Shown here: one piece after another, positions 17,539-25,985 of the stretch
Position numbering within the stretch: the first letter of the stretch is position 1
How the letters are laid out: the number at the start of each line of letters is the position of its first letter
Source: Croceivirga sp.
GTDB taxonomy: Bacteria > Bacteroidota > Bacteroidia > Flavobacteriales > Flavobacteriaceae
DNA length: 64,000 nt
Direction of reading: 5' to 3'
Assembly: GCA_028281025.1 (NCBI GenBank)
Contig: JANQKR010000034.1
Span: forward strand, 73,848-137,847
Notes under the pieces: generated by a model
Told to the model about the DNA's origin: nothing
Databases searched by the model: none
The model's input: only the letters and a program-made list of their open reading frames with translations
Position numbers and translations under genes: made by a program

Positions 17539-17904
17539 ATGACTACTGATAAAACAAAATTAATTGCTTCACAAAATGACCAGTTTCGACAAAATTTTGG
17601 CCTACCAATCAGAATTCATATCCCAAGCATTCCAAATGGCAAATATGGCGCGACCATAGGCATATTAAATCTTGGTGATTATTCGATGAATATCATAAAA
17701 AGCAAAATCAGAGCTTACGATGAATTTAACGAAGATAACGACCCTCATGGTGAGCATGACTTTGGACAGTTCAGCGTTAATGGAAACGATATTTTTTGGA
17801 AAATCGACTACTACGACAACAACTATGAAAATGGTAGTGAAGACCCGTCCGACCTTTCCAAAACGAGACGTGTTTTAACAGTCATGTTAGCATCTGAATA
17901 TTAA
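17539..17904 (+). CDS. DUF3768 family protein
   Basis: 121 aa. It carries the DUF3768 signature 'AYDEFNEDNDPHGEHDFGQFSVNGNDIFWKIDYYDN', 'SEDPSDLSKTRRVLTVMLASEY' and 'ASQNDQFRQNFG'. The family is small, of unknown function, and frequent on proteobacterial plasmids. A diverged second copy follows at 18149. Both lie in the possible leading region of transfer. Confidence 0.8.
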   Translation: MTTDKTKLIASQNDQFRQNFGLPIRIHIPSIPNGKYGATIGILNLGDYSMNIIKSKIRAYDEFNEDNDPHGEHDFGQFSVNGNDIFWKIDYYDNNYENGSEDPSDLSKTRRVLTVMLASEY

Positions 17905-17909
17905 ATCTT

Positions 17910-17939
17910 AAAAAGCCATTCATAACAGGATGGCTTTTT
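17910..17939. terminator. Rho-independent terminator
   Basis: Stem AAAAAGCCAT / ATGGCTTTTT after the DUF3768 gene. Confidence 0.8.
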
Positions 17940-18148
17940 CCTTCATCTTTTAGCATCACCACAGACATTGCATAGGTAAAAGTTTGGTAAGATTTGGGCT
18001 GCGCGCTTCGCTTGCTTTTCGGATACGGAGGGGTGCGTTCTTTGAACGGCGGGCTACTTTGGTATCGCAACAGATGAGTTTTTTCCGTTTCATTTTATAA
18101 ATTTCTCTATTCGTGTTATTTCACCAGCATAATTTTTAGCTTTATTAC

Positions 18149-18541
18149 ATGAAAAAGAAAAAACTGCTATCCTCAAGAGAGAAAATCAAAGCAATTGCAT
18201 TTCAAAACGATGCTTTTCGTTCAGATATAGGTTCTAATAGACCGAATTATCCAGCAATCAAAGGAAAGGTTGTTGTATGCAGTGAGATTTCTCTACTTCC
18301 AAAGGAACAATTTGAAGAGATAATATATCGGACACGTGATTATGATGGCTTCAATAAATATAATAATCCCAATGGGGAACGTAACAAGGGACGGTTTTAC
18401 TATGGCAAAATCGATAAAGATGTTGTTTGGGAAATACAGTGCTATGCATCCCGAAGAATGAGAAATGATGAAAATATGGATTATTCAGATGTAGCTTTAA
18501 CATATCGTGATTTAAGAATAAAACTTGAACCGAGACTATAA
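18149..18541 (+). CDS. Diverged DUF3768-like paralogue
   Basis: 130 aa, alignable with the gene at 17539: 'AFQNDAFRSDIG', 'RTRDYDGFNKYNNPNGERNKGRFYYGKIDKDVVWEIQCYA'. The conserved 'NDPxGEHDFG' has drifted to 'NNPNGERNKG' and 'WKIDYYD' to 'WEIQCYA', so the ancestral active or binding motif may be lost. Function unknown. Confidence 0.65.
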   Translation: MKKKKLLSSREKIKAIAFQNDAFRSDIGSNRPNYPAIKGKVVVCSEISLLPKEQFEEIIYRTRDYDGFNKYNNPNGERNKGRFYYGKIDKDVVWEIQCYASRRMRNDENMDYSDVALTYRDLRIKLEPRL

Positions 18542-18590
18542 ACAATAAGAATGATTATAAACTACCCAAAACAAAGAATAACGAACTCTT

Positions 18591-18842
18591 ATGGCGACTA
18601 GGCCATTCTTTGAAATAAAGATTATTGGAGAGAATTTTGGTGAACCCGAAGAACGTATTCACCATGAGGTGACTGCCACTGAAGAGAGGGTCTACAAAAT
18701 TTTTGACAATATTAATGCGGCTTATGTCCTAACCAAGCGCATTAAAGAATACCAAACTACTCATGTCCTCCTACAATATGTAACAATTGCTGGTGGCATA
18801 ATCTATTACAATACTTGGGAAAAGAAGAAATTCAAAACCTGA
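18591..18842 (+). CDS. Hypothetical protein
   Basis: 83 aa ('MATRPFFEIKIIGENFGEPEERIHHEVTA' is not split by any domain I know). It is co-directional with the DUF3768 pair and 50 bp downstream. No strong ribosome-binding site is visible. Likely a real accessory gene of the block. Confidence 0.5.
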   Translation: MATRPFFEIKIIGENFGEPEERIHHEVTATEERVYKIFDNINAAYVLTKRIKEYQTTHVLLQYVTIAGGIIYYNTWEKKKFKT

Positions 18843-18988
18843 TGTCCAATTGCCATTGGCAATTCATAGGATGAAGTTTGGTTTTTGGTTTGTGCTATGG
18901 TATGTGAGCTTTTGCCTCATGGCTATTTTCAATATAATCTATATTATTCACCTCTCTACTCTCTAAATAATTTTTCAAAGCTATCTCC

Positions 18989-19046
18989 AAACCTGAAAAA
19001 AGACAAGCAATGCTCTTTCAGATTCCTACTTGCTTTTTTCAGGTTT
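18989..19046. terminator. Long terminator hairpin
   Basis: Arms AAACCTGAAAAAAG and CTTTTTTCAGGTTT with further AAGCA/TTGCT pairing inside. The U-rich 3' arm suits a terminator for the genes at 18149-18842. Confidence 0.65.
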
Positions 19047-19086
19047 TCCAATTGTCGCTCGGCAAAATTATTTAAGGAGTGAGCCT

Positions 19087-19437
19087 ATGAAAAAATCTAA
19101 TATAGAAATTCAATTACAAGCTATTATCGATAATGAACCCAGAACACTAAAAGCTTATGTGGCCGAAGAAGCTATTGGTTATGATGAAATCGAAGAATTT
19201 TTTATGGACTTACAGCAACACGGGTGCATCTGTGGAATGGTTTCATCATTAATTTATTATACTGATACGCATCAGTTTTTTGAAGATTATTATCTTGAAA
19301 TCGAAGATTTAAGACAAGAAGTCGAAGAACAATTTGGAGAACCACTTCAAATTAAAGGAGACCTTAAAAATACTTTAGCTTGGTTTGCTTTTGAGCAAAC
19401 AGCTCATCAATTATACATAGAATTATTTTGCACATAA
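19087..19437 (+). CDS. Hypothetical plasmid-type protein
   Basis: 116 aa from the ATG at 19087, preceded by AAGGAGTG; the open frame from 19030 is less likely. Acidic, with 'IGYDEIEEFFMDLQQHGCICGMVSSLIYYTDTHQFFEDYYLEIEDLRQEVEEQFG'. Such single-domain acidic proteins are common in leading regions of plasmids; a DNA-mimic or anti-defence role is only a guess. Confidence 0.6.
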   Translation: MKKSNIEIQLQAIIDNEPRTLKAYVAEEAIGYDEIEEFFMDLQQHGCICGMVSSLIYYTDTHQFFEDYYLEIEDLRQEVEEQFGEPLQIKGDLKNTLAWFAFEQTAHQLYIELFCT

Positions 19438-19452
19438 GAAAACTCATTTTCT

Positions 19453-19727
19453 CCCTAAGCAAAATACAATCCATCCCTAAGAAGATTTTTCTTCTATGCC
19501 AATTCTTTATCTCGAAGCATCAATTTATTATTTAACGATGCCCTTTATCCTATTTCATACCATGTAAGCATAGCATTAAATACTTTATTGCCCCTAAGAC
19601 AGCATTGCTTAATTTTGTGCTATATCCAATTTCTTGCATCATAAAATCCTCGATGCAAAACCCATCCTAAACACAGCTTCATTACATCCCTAAGCAGAGC
19701 AAAATTATATCAGACATCTCCCCTAAG
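19453..19727. repeat. Five CCCTAAG repeats in a 537-bp non-coding gap
   Basis: CCCTAAG occurs at 19453, 19475, 19592, 19688 and 19721, the last within the palindrome CTAAGCGGTGCTTAG. No gene is visible between 19438 and 19974. Spacing is uneven, so these are more like regulator or transfer-protein sites than classical iterons. Confidence 0.5.
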
Positions 19728-19974
19728 CGGTGCTTAGAGCCATTTTATTCATTCCATGTCTAGCGAAAACGACCAAGATTTCCTCAATTTACTGAAAACC
19801 ATATTAATTCTTTCTTCACTTGTTTTAAATTCAAAATTTACAGCGTACTAAGGTGATAAAAACCATAGAATTTCTAAGGTTTTTGTATAACGTAAATTTC
19901 ATCAATTAATCTATCTTAACCATGAAATAGTTCCCTCACTGTTTCTTCTCCAAAGCCACCTAAATAATTTGTTT

Positions 19975-21396
19975 ATGAGCGTATTGGATATGCCACTTAT
20001 TGAATGGCCTATTGGCTACCCATTTACCGTTAGAGATGCATGCGAAGGTGTCCTTATCATGGGTGGATTGGGAAGTGGTAAAACATCTGGGTCAGGTGCA
20101 CTACTGGCAAAACAATTTTTAACAAAAGGGTTCGGCGGTTTGGTACTGACAGCCAAAGAGGACGAGCTTGACCTTTGGAAATCCCGTTGTGAAAAATACA
20201 ACCGCTTAGACGATTTAATTATTATCGGTCACAACTCCGATCACTATTTCAATTTCCTTGACTATGAAAGTAGCCGTCCTGACATTGGAACGGGTATCAC
20301 TCACAATATTGCTGATACTTTAAAAACGGTTATTAAAGCGGGTGCAAATGACGGTCAGGAATCTGATAAAGCATTTTGGGATAATGCCCTGCAACAGCTT
20401 CTCGTTAATGCCGTTGACTTGGCACTCTTAACACAAAAGAAAATACGTTTTGAACATATTTATAAGATTGTCCAATCCGCACCCAAGAGCAAAAACGAAC
20501 TTAGCTCAGAAACATGGCGTAAAAGTTCACAATGTTTTCAGTGTATGCAGCATGCAGCCAAAGCATTGAATCATTCAACTAAGACCGAAAAGACAGACGA
20601 ACTCGCAAGGCGACTTCATATCATTGAGGATTTCTTTTTAGGCAATTGGTTGTATCTCTCTGAAAAAACACGCTCGATTGTTGAACAAATGTTCTTTGGG
20701 TTTGGTGACCGCTTTATGCGTGACCCTCTTTATTCCCTTTTTAATACAACCACCACAGTCACACCGGAAGATACCATTCGGGGTAAAATCATCATTATTA
20801 ATCTGCCTTATCTTATTTATGAGAATACAGGGCGTGATGGACAGGTCTTATTCAAATACATATGGCAACGTGCCATGCAGAGACGTAAGATTAAGGACAA
20901 TAGCCGCCCGACCTTTCTTTGGGTTGATGAGGCACATTATTTTATCCATGACCATGATATTGACCACCAATCCACGGCACGAAGTTATCGCGCCTGTACG
21001 GTGTATCTCACACAAAATCTACCAAATTATACGCTACATGCAGGAGGTGGCGATAAGGGCAATTACAGCTTTAAGGCTCTCGCGGGAAATCTTGGCACAA
21101 AGTTCTTTCATGCTAACTCAGATGTAGAAACCAATGAGTATGCGGCAGACCTTATCGGGAAAGAACTTAAGTGGGTGGGTAGTGAAGGCATGTCGATGGG
21201 TGAAAATTCGAGCTTTAGTGAGGGTAGTTCACAAAGCCTACTTCATACAATAGAACCCTCAGAATTTGCCAGACAGAAAACAGGAGGGCAATTGAACAAT
21301 TACGAAGTCCAAGTGGTTGTGCATAGGCAGGGTATTCCGTTTCACGTCACAGGAAGAAATTACGCATTATTAACCATAAACCAACGAACGATATGA
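19975..21396 (+). CDS. VirD4/TraG-like coupling ATPase lacking its own membrane anchor
   Basis: About 473 aa from the ATG at 19975 (a TTG lies 6 bp upstream). Walker A 'GGLGSGKTSGSGA' begins about 30 residues from the start, so there is no N-terminal transmembrane segment. Walker B is 'FLWVDEAHYFI', followed by the C-terminal TraM-recognition-like region ('VYLTQNLPNYT', 'GNLGTKFFHANSDVETNEYAADLIG'). Couples the relaxosome to a secretion channel. It shares 4 bp with the next gene, a membrane protein that may supply the anchor. A homologue is at 49945 in element 2. Confidence 0.88.
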   Translation: MSVLDMPLIEWPIGYPFTVRDACEGVLIMGGLGSGKTSGSGALLAKQFLTKGFGGLVLTAKEDELDLWKSRCEKYNRLDDLIIIGHNSDHYFNFLDYESSRPDIGTGITHNIADTLKTVIKAGANDGQESDKAFWDNALQQLLVNAVDLALLTQKKIRFEHIYKIVQSAPKSKNELSSETWRKSSQCFQCMQHAAKALNHSTKTEKTDELARRLHIIEDFFLGNWLYLSEKTRSIVEQMFFGFGDRFMRDPLYSLFNTTTTVTPEDTIRGKIIIINLPYLIYENTGRDGQVLFKYIWQRAMQRRKIKDNSRPTFLWVDEAHYFIHDHDIDHQSTARSYRACTVYLTQNLPNYTLHAGGGDKGNYSFKALAGNLGTKFFHANSDVETNEYAADLIGKELKWVGSEGMSMGENSSFSEGSSQSLLHTIEPSEFARQKTGGQLNNYEVQVVVHRQGIPFHVTGRNYALLTINQRTI

Positions 21397-22256
21397 GTAC
21401 AGAAAGCCAGTATTACAGGTACAACCCCGAAAAACGGAACATTTTTATTGAAGTCCATCAACCAAGAATAAACCATGTCAAAGAATTTTTTATTGGGTTT
21501 TTCATGCTTTTTGCCACCCATGCCTCTGCCGTATGTGAAGTATTTTTGAGAAAGCGTTTTGGTGAAAGATATATTACTTTGGCACAGTCCATCGGCATAT
21601 TTTTATTTATGCAGATTGCCGTCCTTTGGATTCCTGTTCGAACATCATCCGCATCCATCGGATATATATTAGTAGGACTTTTTTCTTGGGTTTTTCTGGT
21701 TATGTCCATCATACATAGATTAGAAATAAAAAAACATGGGACTGCCTATGACTTTAAACGTTTCAGTTTGTCAGATGGTGAAATTCATCCACTTTGGTAC
21801 AAAATAATTGGAAAAAAAATAGGCCCGATCACAGTAACGTCCTATCACGTCCATGTTTTACTTGAACCACTTGTGCCAATAGTTCTTGGTTTCATTTTAT
21901 TCTTGATAGAGCCTACCAGACTTTTAGGGGTGCTATGGATTATTTGCGGTTTAGGGTTCGGGTTCAAAAATTTTAATAAAGCACAACAGGGACGCGATTG
22001 GGTTTTGGACAATATCGACAAGCAAATTTCCAATCAAATGCGATATGATGTTTTTATCGGGCGTAAGCCAAAAAAAGATACTAAGGGTGTGTATCTACCG
22101 ATGGATTTACCAGAAGACCCGATAGTGACACAATCCCTTTATGAAATGGTTGATACAAGCTTTGAAAGCACGGGTGATTTTTGGGTCAATGACGAATTGG
22201 ACGATAAACCAGAACACGGCGGAAGCGAAAGCGGTGGCATGGTTAGTAGCGGATGA
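21393..22256 (+). CDS. Membrane partner of the coupling ATPase
   Basis: 287 aa with about four to five hydrophobic helices (two near 60-105, one to two near 150-190) and a soluble C-terminal tail. Its start overlaps the ATPase stop (ATGA). The segment 'LLEPLVPIVLGFILFLIEPTRLLGVLWIICGLGFGFKNFNKAQ' resembles 'IVEPIILFGFGVIFIWAEVQQNVGWWLVLSSLAMFYEEQRAF' of the gene next to the other ATPase (49197). It probably anchors the ATPase in the inner membrane. Confidence 0.7.
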   Translation: MSTESQYYRYNPEKRNIFIEVHQPRINHVKEFFIGFFMLFATHASAVCEVFLRKRFGERYITLAQSIGIFLFMQIAVLWIPVRTSSASIGYILVGLFSWVFLVMSIIHRLEIKKHGTAYDFKRFSLSDGEIHPLWYKIIGKKIGPITVTSYHVHVLLEPLVPIVLGFILFLIEPTRLLGVLWIICGLGFGFKNFNKAQQGRDWVLDNIDKQISNQMRYDVFIGRKPKKDTKGVYLPMDLPEDPIVTQSLYEMVDTSFESTGDFWVNDELDDKPEHGGSESGGMVSSG

Positions 22257-22262
22257 AATAAA

Positions 22263-22550
22263 CTAGGTGTGCTTATTGAGTAGGTGATTATATTCAGGCG
22301 CATATTTAGGAATCCATTTTTTGATTAGGTCAGTATGAAAACTTACTTTGCTTTCAAGAGCTTTTTGTTTGTCCTGACCTTCATCAATTTCCCTTAAGGT
22401 TTTTCTAATGGCAACCTCAGCTTTCATTGAAAGTAGAACAGGTGGTTCAAACCCCAGTGATTTTGTAAGTAACTCTTTAGCTTGAACTTTGTATTCAAGA
22501 TCATTTTCTGCATAGCGTTGGATTGATTCCTTATTGCTTAATTTGTCCAT
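22263..22550 (-). CDS. Hypothetical helical protein
   Basis: 95 aa, highly charged and helical, with no recognised motif. Convergent with the membrane gene at 21393, leaving 6 bp between stop codons, and divergent from the gene at 22609. Unknown. Confidence 0.5.
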   Translation of the reverse strand: MDKLSNKESIQRYAENDLEYKVQAKELLTKSLGFEPPVLLSMKAEVAIRKTLREIDEGQDKQKALESKVSFHTDLIKKWIPKYAPEYNHLLNKHT

Positions 22551-22608
22551 CTAAATTACTCCAAATCCTTAATTTATATTGAGAAAAGCATAACATAAAC
22601 AAGTATTT

Positions 22609-23385
22609 ATGTCAACAGAATTAGATGATTTAGAATTAGATGTAATCCATTCAGTAGCAGAAAGAAGTCAAGAAGTCCAAGACCTTATTCATGAAAAGAA
22701 CAAGACCCTTTTTGATATGGATAGGACACGTACACCCTCATCAAAACAGCCTACGCCAGCCCCAAAACCAAAGGGAGATATTCGCATAACCAAGACTGAT
22801 AAAACCGAAACCATATCCAAAGAAGAAAACGAAAAGCGTAAAGACCATGTTAGGCATGAATATGATGATAAGATAAAACAGGCGATGCTTGATAAAGCCA
22901 AATCGACTGATGATTATGATGGTTTAGGGACTATTGAGCAGATAGAAGAAATGCCCTCTAAAGATGTTGCTGTTCTTGCTGAAAAAGGTGTTGATGGATA
23001 CAGGGAGTTTGAAAAACAGCAGGAGCTTGAAAACAATATTGATAAAGAGTCACCCAAAGATGAAATGCAGAAAACTTTTGATGATAACAGGCAGGATATT
23101 CAACAAAAGAAAGACCAGGGGAAAAACGACCTTGATATTACAATGGATGAGGAGCAATCCCGTGAGCTTTTCGGTGACCGCGAACCTGACCAGAAAGAAA
23201 AGCCTCTCGAAGATAAGGACAAAAACCCTGATAAGGATATTGATACTGACATCAAAATGGATGAAAAGGAAACCGAGAAAACCTTTGATTACTCAGATAA
23301 ATTTGAGTTTGAATTTGAAAAAGAGGAAAGGACCAAAAATCCTGAAAGAGACAAAACACCTGACCCTTCAGATGATTTTGAATGA
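22609..23385 (+). CDS. Acidic low-complexity protein
   Basis: 258 aa, extremely rich in D, E and K and predicted to be disordered and helical. An internal stretch from about residue 150 contains repeated 'KDxDxDIxMDE' patterns ('LDITMDEEQSRELFG', 'DTDIKMDEKETEKTF'). This short linear repeat could be a peptide motif recognised by a partner. It sits directly after the coupling genes. Unknown function. Confidence 0.55.
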   Translation: MSTELDDLELDVIHSVAERSQEVQDLIHEKNKTLFDMDRTRTPSSKQPTPAPKPKGDIRITKTDKTETISKEENEKRKDHVRHEYDDKIKQAMLDKAKSTDDYDGLGTIEQIEEMPSKDVAVLAEKGVDGYREFEKQQELENNIDKESPKDEMQKTFDDNRQDIQQKKDQGKNDLDITMDEEQSRELFGDREPDQKEKPLEDKDKNPDKDIDTDIKMDEKETEKTFDYSDKFEFEFEKEERTKNPERDKTPDPSDDFE

Positions 23386-23412
23386 AAAAGCCAGCATAAT
23401 GCTGGCTTTTTC
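23384..23412. terminator. Bidirectional terminator
   Basis: Perfect stem GAAAAAGCCAGC / GCTGGCTTTTTC with loop ATAAT, between convergent genes and probably near the junction of foreign and flavobacterial DNA. Confidence 0.85.
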
Positions 23413-23428
23413 AATACATACTATGAAA

Positions 23429-24346
23429 CTAGTTATGATATGGCCGTATTACTTGAGGTGCGCTCATATTTGGACTCAAATTCACGGTCTCAACGATATA
23501 GACATCAGCACTGTTTTGAAGGAAGATTTCATCTGTAATATCAAAAACATTCGTTTCATTATTTAGGTCAACGTCTATCTGTATGATAACAGCGTTATCA
23601 GCAAAGTAATTTTTGAAAGCAGAGTCATCAAATGTGAATGTTACATCTGTAACATCTTCTCCTGTGCTTGTTTGACCAAGAGCACCTGTGTTTGAAATGA
23701 CCTTAAATGAGCCACTATCAATGTTTCCAATGCTGTTTTCAAAATTATCTTGCCCTTGCTGACCATTTGGAGAGAATGTAAAATTGCTAATCCATTCAAT
23801 TCTTGCGTTTGGTTCAACACCGTCAGGGATATCGGATGGGCGTATCATCGTGATTACAGTGGCCTCAAAGTTGTCATCATAAGTAGCATTACTACCATTA
23901 GGCAGATCAAGCACGTCTTCATCATCATTGATAATTTGACCGGAAACGCTGATAAAAGCAGCGGTCTTTTCGTCAACACCAATATCCGCTGCCAACATAG
24001 ATTTACCTGCTTTTGGAAGCTTATCTAATCCTGGGTTATTTGCCCCTTGGTTATCCATTTGAATGGTATTATCTTCTCCAGCATAAAAATAAACATCGGT
24101 GAACTTAAGTGATTTACTCACTAAATCGTTCGAAAAATCAGTGCTATTCCCATTGTCGTTACCGTTATCGTTACCAGTCCCGTTATCATTTCCTTTATCG
24201 TCGCCATCGTCTTGACCAATGGTATCGTCTACCTCAGAGTCAGAAGTCTCACTATCACTACTACATGCGATTGCGATAGATGAGGCAAAGAGCAGTAAAA
24301 CAATACTCTTGATTAAAAAATTATGGTGTATCAATTTTGTTTTCAT
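23429..24346 (-). CDS. Predicted surface lipoprotein, paralogue of the next gene
   Basis: 305 aa. Signal peptide ends 'SIAIAC|SSDSETSDSE', an acidic export-type signal after the lipidated Cys. A linker of Asn, Gly and Asp repeats ('GNDNGTGNDNGNDNG') precedes a folded domain with 'LKFTDVYFYAGEDNTIQ' and 'VTFTFDDSAFKNYFADNAV'. The paralogue at 24403 has the same layout. Function unknown; extracellular. Confidence 0.75.
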   Translation of the reverse strand: MKTKLIHHNFLIKSIVLLLFASSIAIACSSDSETSDSEVDDTIGQDDGDDKGNDNGTGNDNGNDNGNSTDFSNDLVSKSLKFTDVYFYAGEDNTIQMDNQGANNPGLDKLPKAGKSMLAADIGVDEKTAAFISVSGQIINDDEDVLDLPNGSNATYDDNFEATVITMIRPSDIPDGVEPNARIEWISNFTFSPNGQQGQDNFENSIGNIDSGSFKVISNTGALGQTSTGEDVTDVTFTFDDSAFKNYFADNAVIIQIDVDLNNETNVFDITDEIFLQNSADVYIVETVNLSPNMSAPQVIRPYHN

Positions 24347-24402
24347 TCTGTCTATTTTTTTAGATTAACCTCTTTTCTGGTCTTTTCATCATTAAAAACC
24401 CA

Positions 24403-25338
24403 TCAGTAGTTAAAAACCTGATGTGTTTGTGGATTGTTAGCATTAATGCTATTAATATTCGCAGATAAAGCACTACTACTGTAAACGGATTTGACTAGGC
24501 ATACTTCAACACTTTCACTATTGAATAGCGCATTAATATTTTGACCAATATTGACAACCGGATTTGGGTTGTTTGGCGTACCAAGCAGGTCATCGTCAAC
24601 GTTTGATACAGAGACACCATCAGCGTTCCTTGGGAACTTACTCATATCAACTTCAAAGGTGACCGAGTTAACAGGTGTGCCATCACTTGTATAACCTAAA
24701 ACACCTAGTACGAGAGCAGTAATTTTAAATTTACCAGTAACAAGCTGTCTTAACCCTTGGTCATTAAAGTCTAATGCTTGACCCGTGACTTCTTGGCGAG
24801 TTACATCGACAATTCCTTCAATGCGTGCGTTAGGTGTTAAGTTGGGCGCATTCTCAACTGATACAATATTATAAATGCCCCATGCGTAACCCTCTTGCTC
24901 AGGAAAATCAAAAACATCTTTTTCCTCGTTTGTTACCTGTCCTGCGACGGCAAACATTGGCTTTGTCGTAATATCAAACCCTTGATCTGCCAAATCTTCA
25001 TTGACATAGTTGTAATTAATCACTCGGTCAATGGAGGGGTTATCTGTTTTTGCGATTGCATCTGGACCGTCACCAGCAAAGAAGTATAGACCTTCTAAGT
25101 CTAGGTTTTTATCGACCACGTCTTCAGCTAAAGAGCTATCACTATCATTAGTGCTATCTGGATTATTATTGTTGTCATTGCCGTTATCATCATCTTGACC
25201 AATCGGGTCAGTTGTTGGGTTATCCTCGGTACTACAGGATTGCATCAATCCTAAAGCAACAAAAAACAGCATAGTCGAAATTGCAATTCGCATTGTTGCC
25301 ACAAAAGTCAAATTGCAGTTGTTTGAATGTGTTTTCAT
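24403..25338 (-). CDS. Predicted surface lipoprotein, paralogue of the previous gene
   Basis: 311 aa. Lipobox 'LGLMQSC|STEDNPTTD', then 'GQDDDNGNDNNNNPDSTNDSD' (low complexity, broken here by a different composition from its paralogue) and a domain starting 'LDLEGLYFFAGDG'. It shares 'VTNEEKDVFDFP' versus 'IINDDEDVLDLP' with the gene at 23429. 56 bp separate the two genes; a tandem duplication is likely. Confidence 0.75.
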   Translation of the reverse strand: MKTHSNNCNLTFVATMRIAISTMLFFVALGLMQSCSTEDNPTTDPIGQDDDNGNDNNNNPDSTNDSDSSLAEDVVDKNLDLEGLYFFAGDGPDAIAKTDNPSIDRVINYNYVNEDLADQGFDITTKPMFAVAGQVTNEEKDVFDFPEQEGYAWGIYNIVSVENAPNLTPNARIEGIVDVTRQEVTGQALDFNDQGLRQLVTGKFKITALVLGVLGYTSDGTPVNSVTFEVDMSKFPRNADGVSVSNVDDDLLGTPNNPNPVVNIGQNINALFNSESVEVCLVKSVYSSSALSANINSINANNPQTHQVFNY

Positions 25339-25358
25339 ATTTTAAATGTTTTTGGTTA

Positions 25359-25972
25359 TTAATAATCATCGCAGTATTTCCAGCCATTGGATGTTTTGAA
25401 CATCTTTACATCTGTTATCCAAAATTCCGATGGGTCTTTGTCATACAGGATTGAAAAAGGTGTTAGGTCAACAGGATGAAACTGTACTTTTACCGTAGCC
25501 CTGTTTTGGGATGGAATTTCCTGAACCTCTAAAACTTTATCAAGCTCATAAAAATGATTTTTGATTTTAACATTGGTTTGGTTTTCCAGTGTTTCATCAA
25601 TGTATTTTTCGCCCTTTTGGGTAATTTTTATGTCATATGTGTTTTTATATGTTCGGTTATATCTCCTAAGTTCTCTTTCATAACGCAATTGTACCATAGG
25701 GTCATTTCCTTTAGGTTTTTTTGGTCTGGCTTGTGCCTTTAATTCGATAAAACCTTTATCTTCCAGCTCTTGATATTTTTCTAAATCATTATCTAGCATT
25801 ACGAATCCTTCCGTTTGAATGGTAACGGTATGGGTACGTTTTTTTATTTTAGGGTCTTTTTCAAGGCATTTACTGATGAGTTCTTCCGCTTTTCTGTTGC
25901 TAAGTTCATCTGAACCACATGAGGCGAAAAAAAAGTCAGCAACACCCATGTAATGGATTTAATGTTTTTCAT
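25359..25972 (-). pseudogene. Lipoprotein gene with frameshift in a T8 tract (or phase-variable)
   Basis: The main frame (25359-25949, 'FFFASCGSDELSNRKAEEL') contains a lipobox but no proper start. The good start with signal peptide residues 'MKNIKSITWVLLTFF' is at 25972, one frame off. The two join at a run of eight T (25927-25934 on the given strand as A8). Nine would give a continuous lipoprotein of about 204 aa. Body: 'KYQELEDKGFIELKA' and 'YDIKITQKGEKYIDETLE', a winged-helix-like pattern. Sequencing error, mutation or slipped-strand switching are all possible. Confidence 0.65.
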
Positions 25973-25985
25973 AGTTTAAATGTTT

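Larger units (their letters stand above)
7964..22256. mobile_element. Captured proteobacterial-type mobilizable element inside element 1
   Basis: This block differs from the flanks. Several genes have strong Shine-Dalgarno sites (AGGAGG before 12451, AAAGGAGT before 17105, AAGGAGTG before 19087). Gene families are typical of proteobacterial plasmids (DUF3768 pair, P4-type integrase, MobF relaxase). An attachment core derived from a CCA-encoding tRNA-Phe lies internally at 10333-10377 with genes of the block on both sides, as expected if a circular form was captured rather than integrated by its own integrase. Edges are approximate; the right edge could be anywhere between 22256 and 23412. Confidence 0.55.

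Noticed and set aside
19453-19727. CRISPR array
   Set aside because: The repeats are only 7 bp, irregularly spaced, and no cas genes are nearby.
14058-22256. Complete type IV secretion system
   Set aside because: Only relaxase, coupling ATPase and its membrane partner are visible; no VirB4-like ATPase, VirB6/8/9/10-like or Bacteroidota TraG-TraQ proteins.
22964-23566. 200-aa open frame inside and beyond the acidic protein gene
   Set aside because: It is an out-of-frame shadow of the low-complexity gene at 22609 and runs through a terminator.
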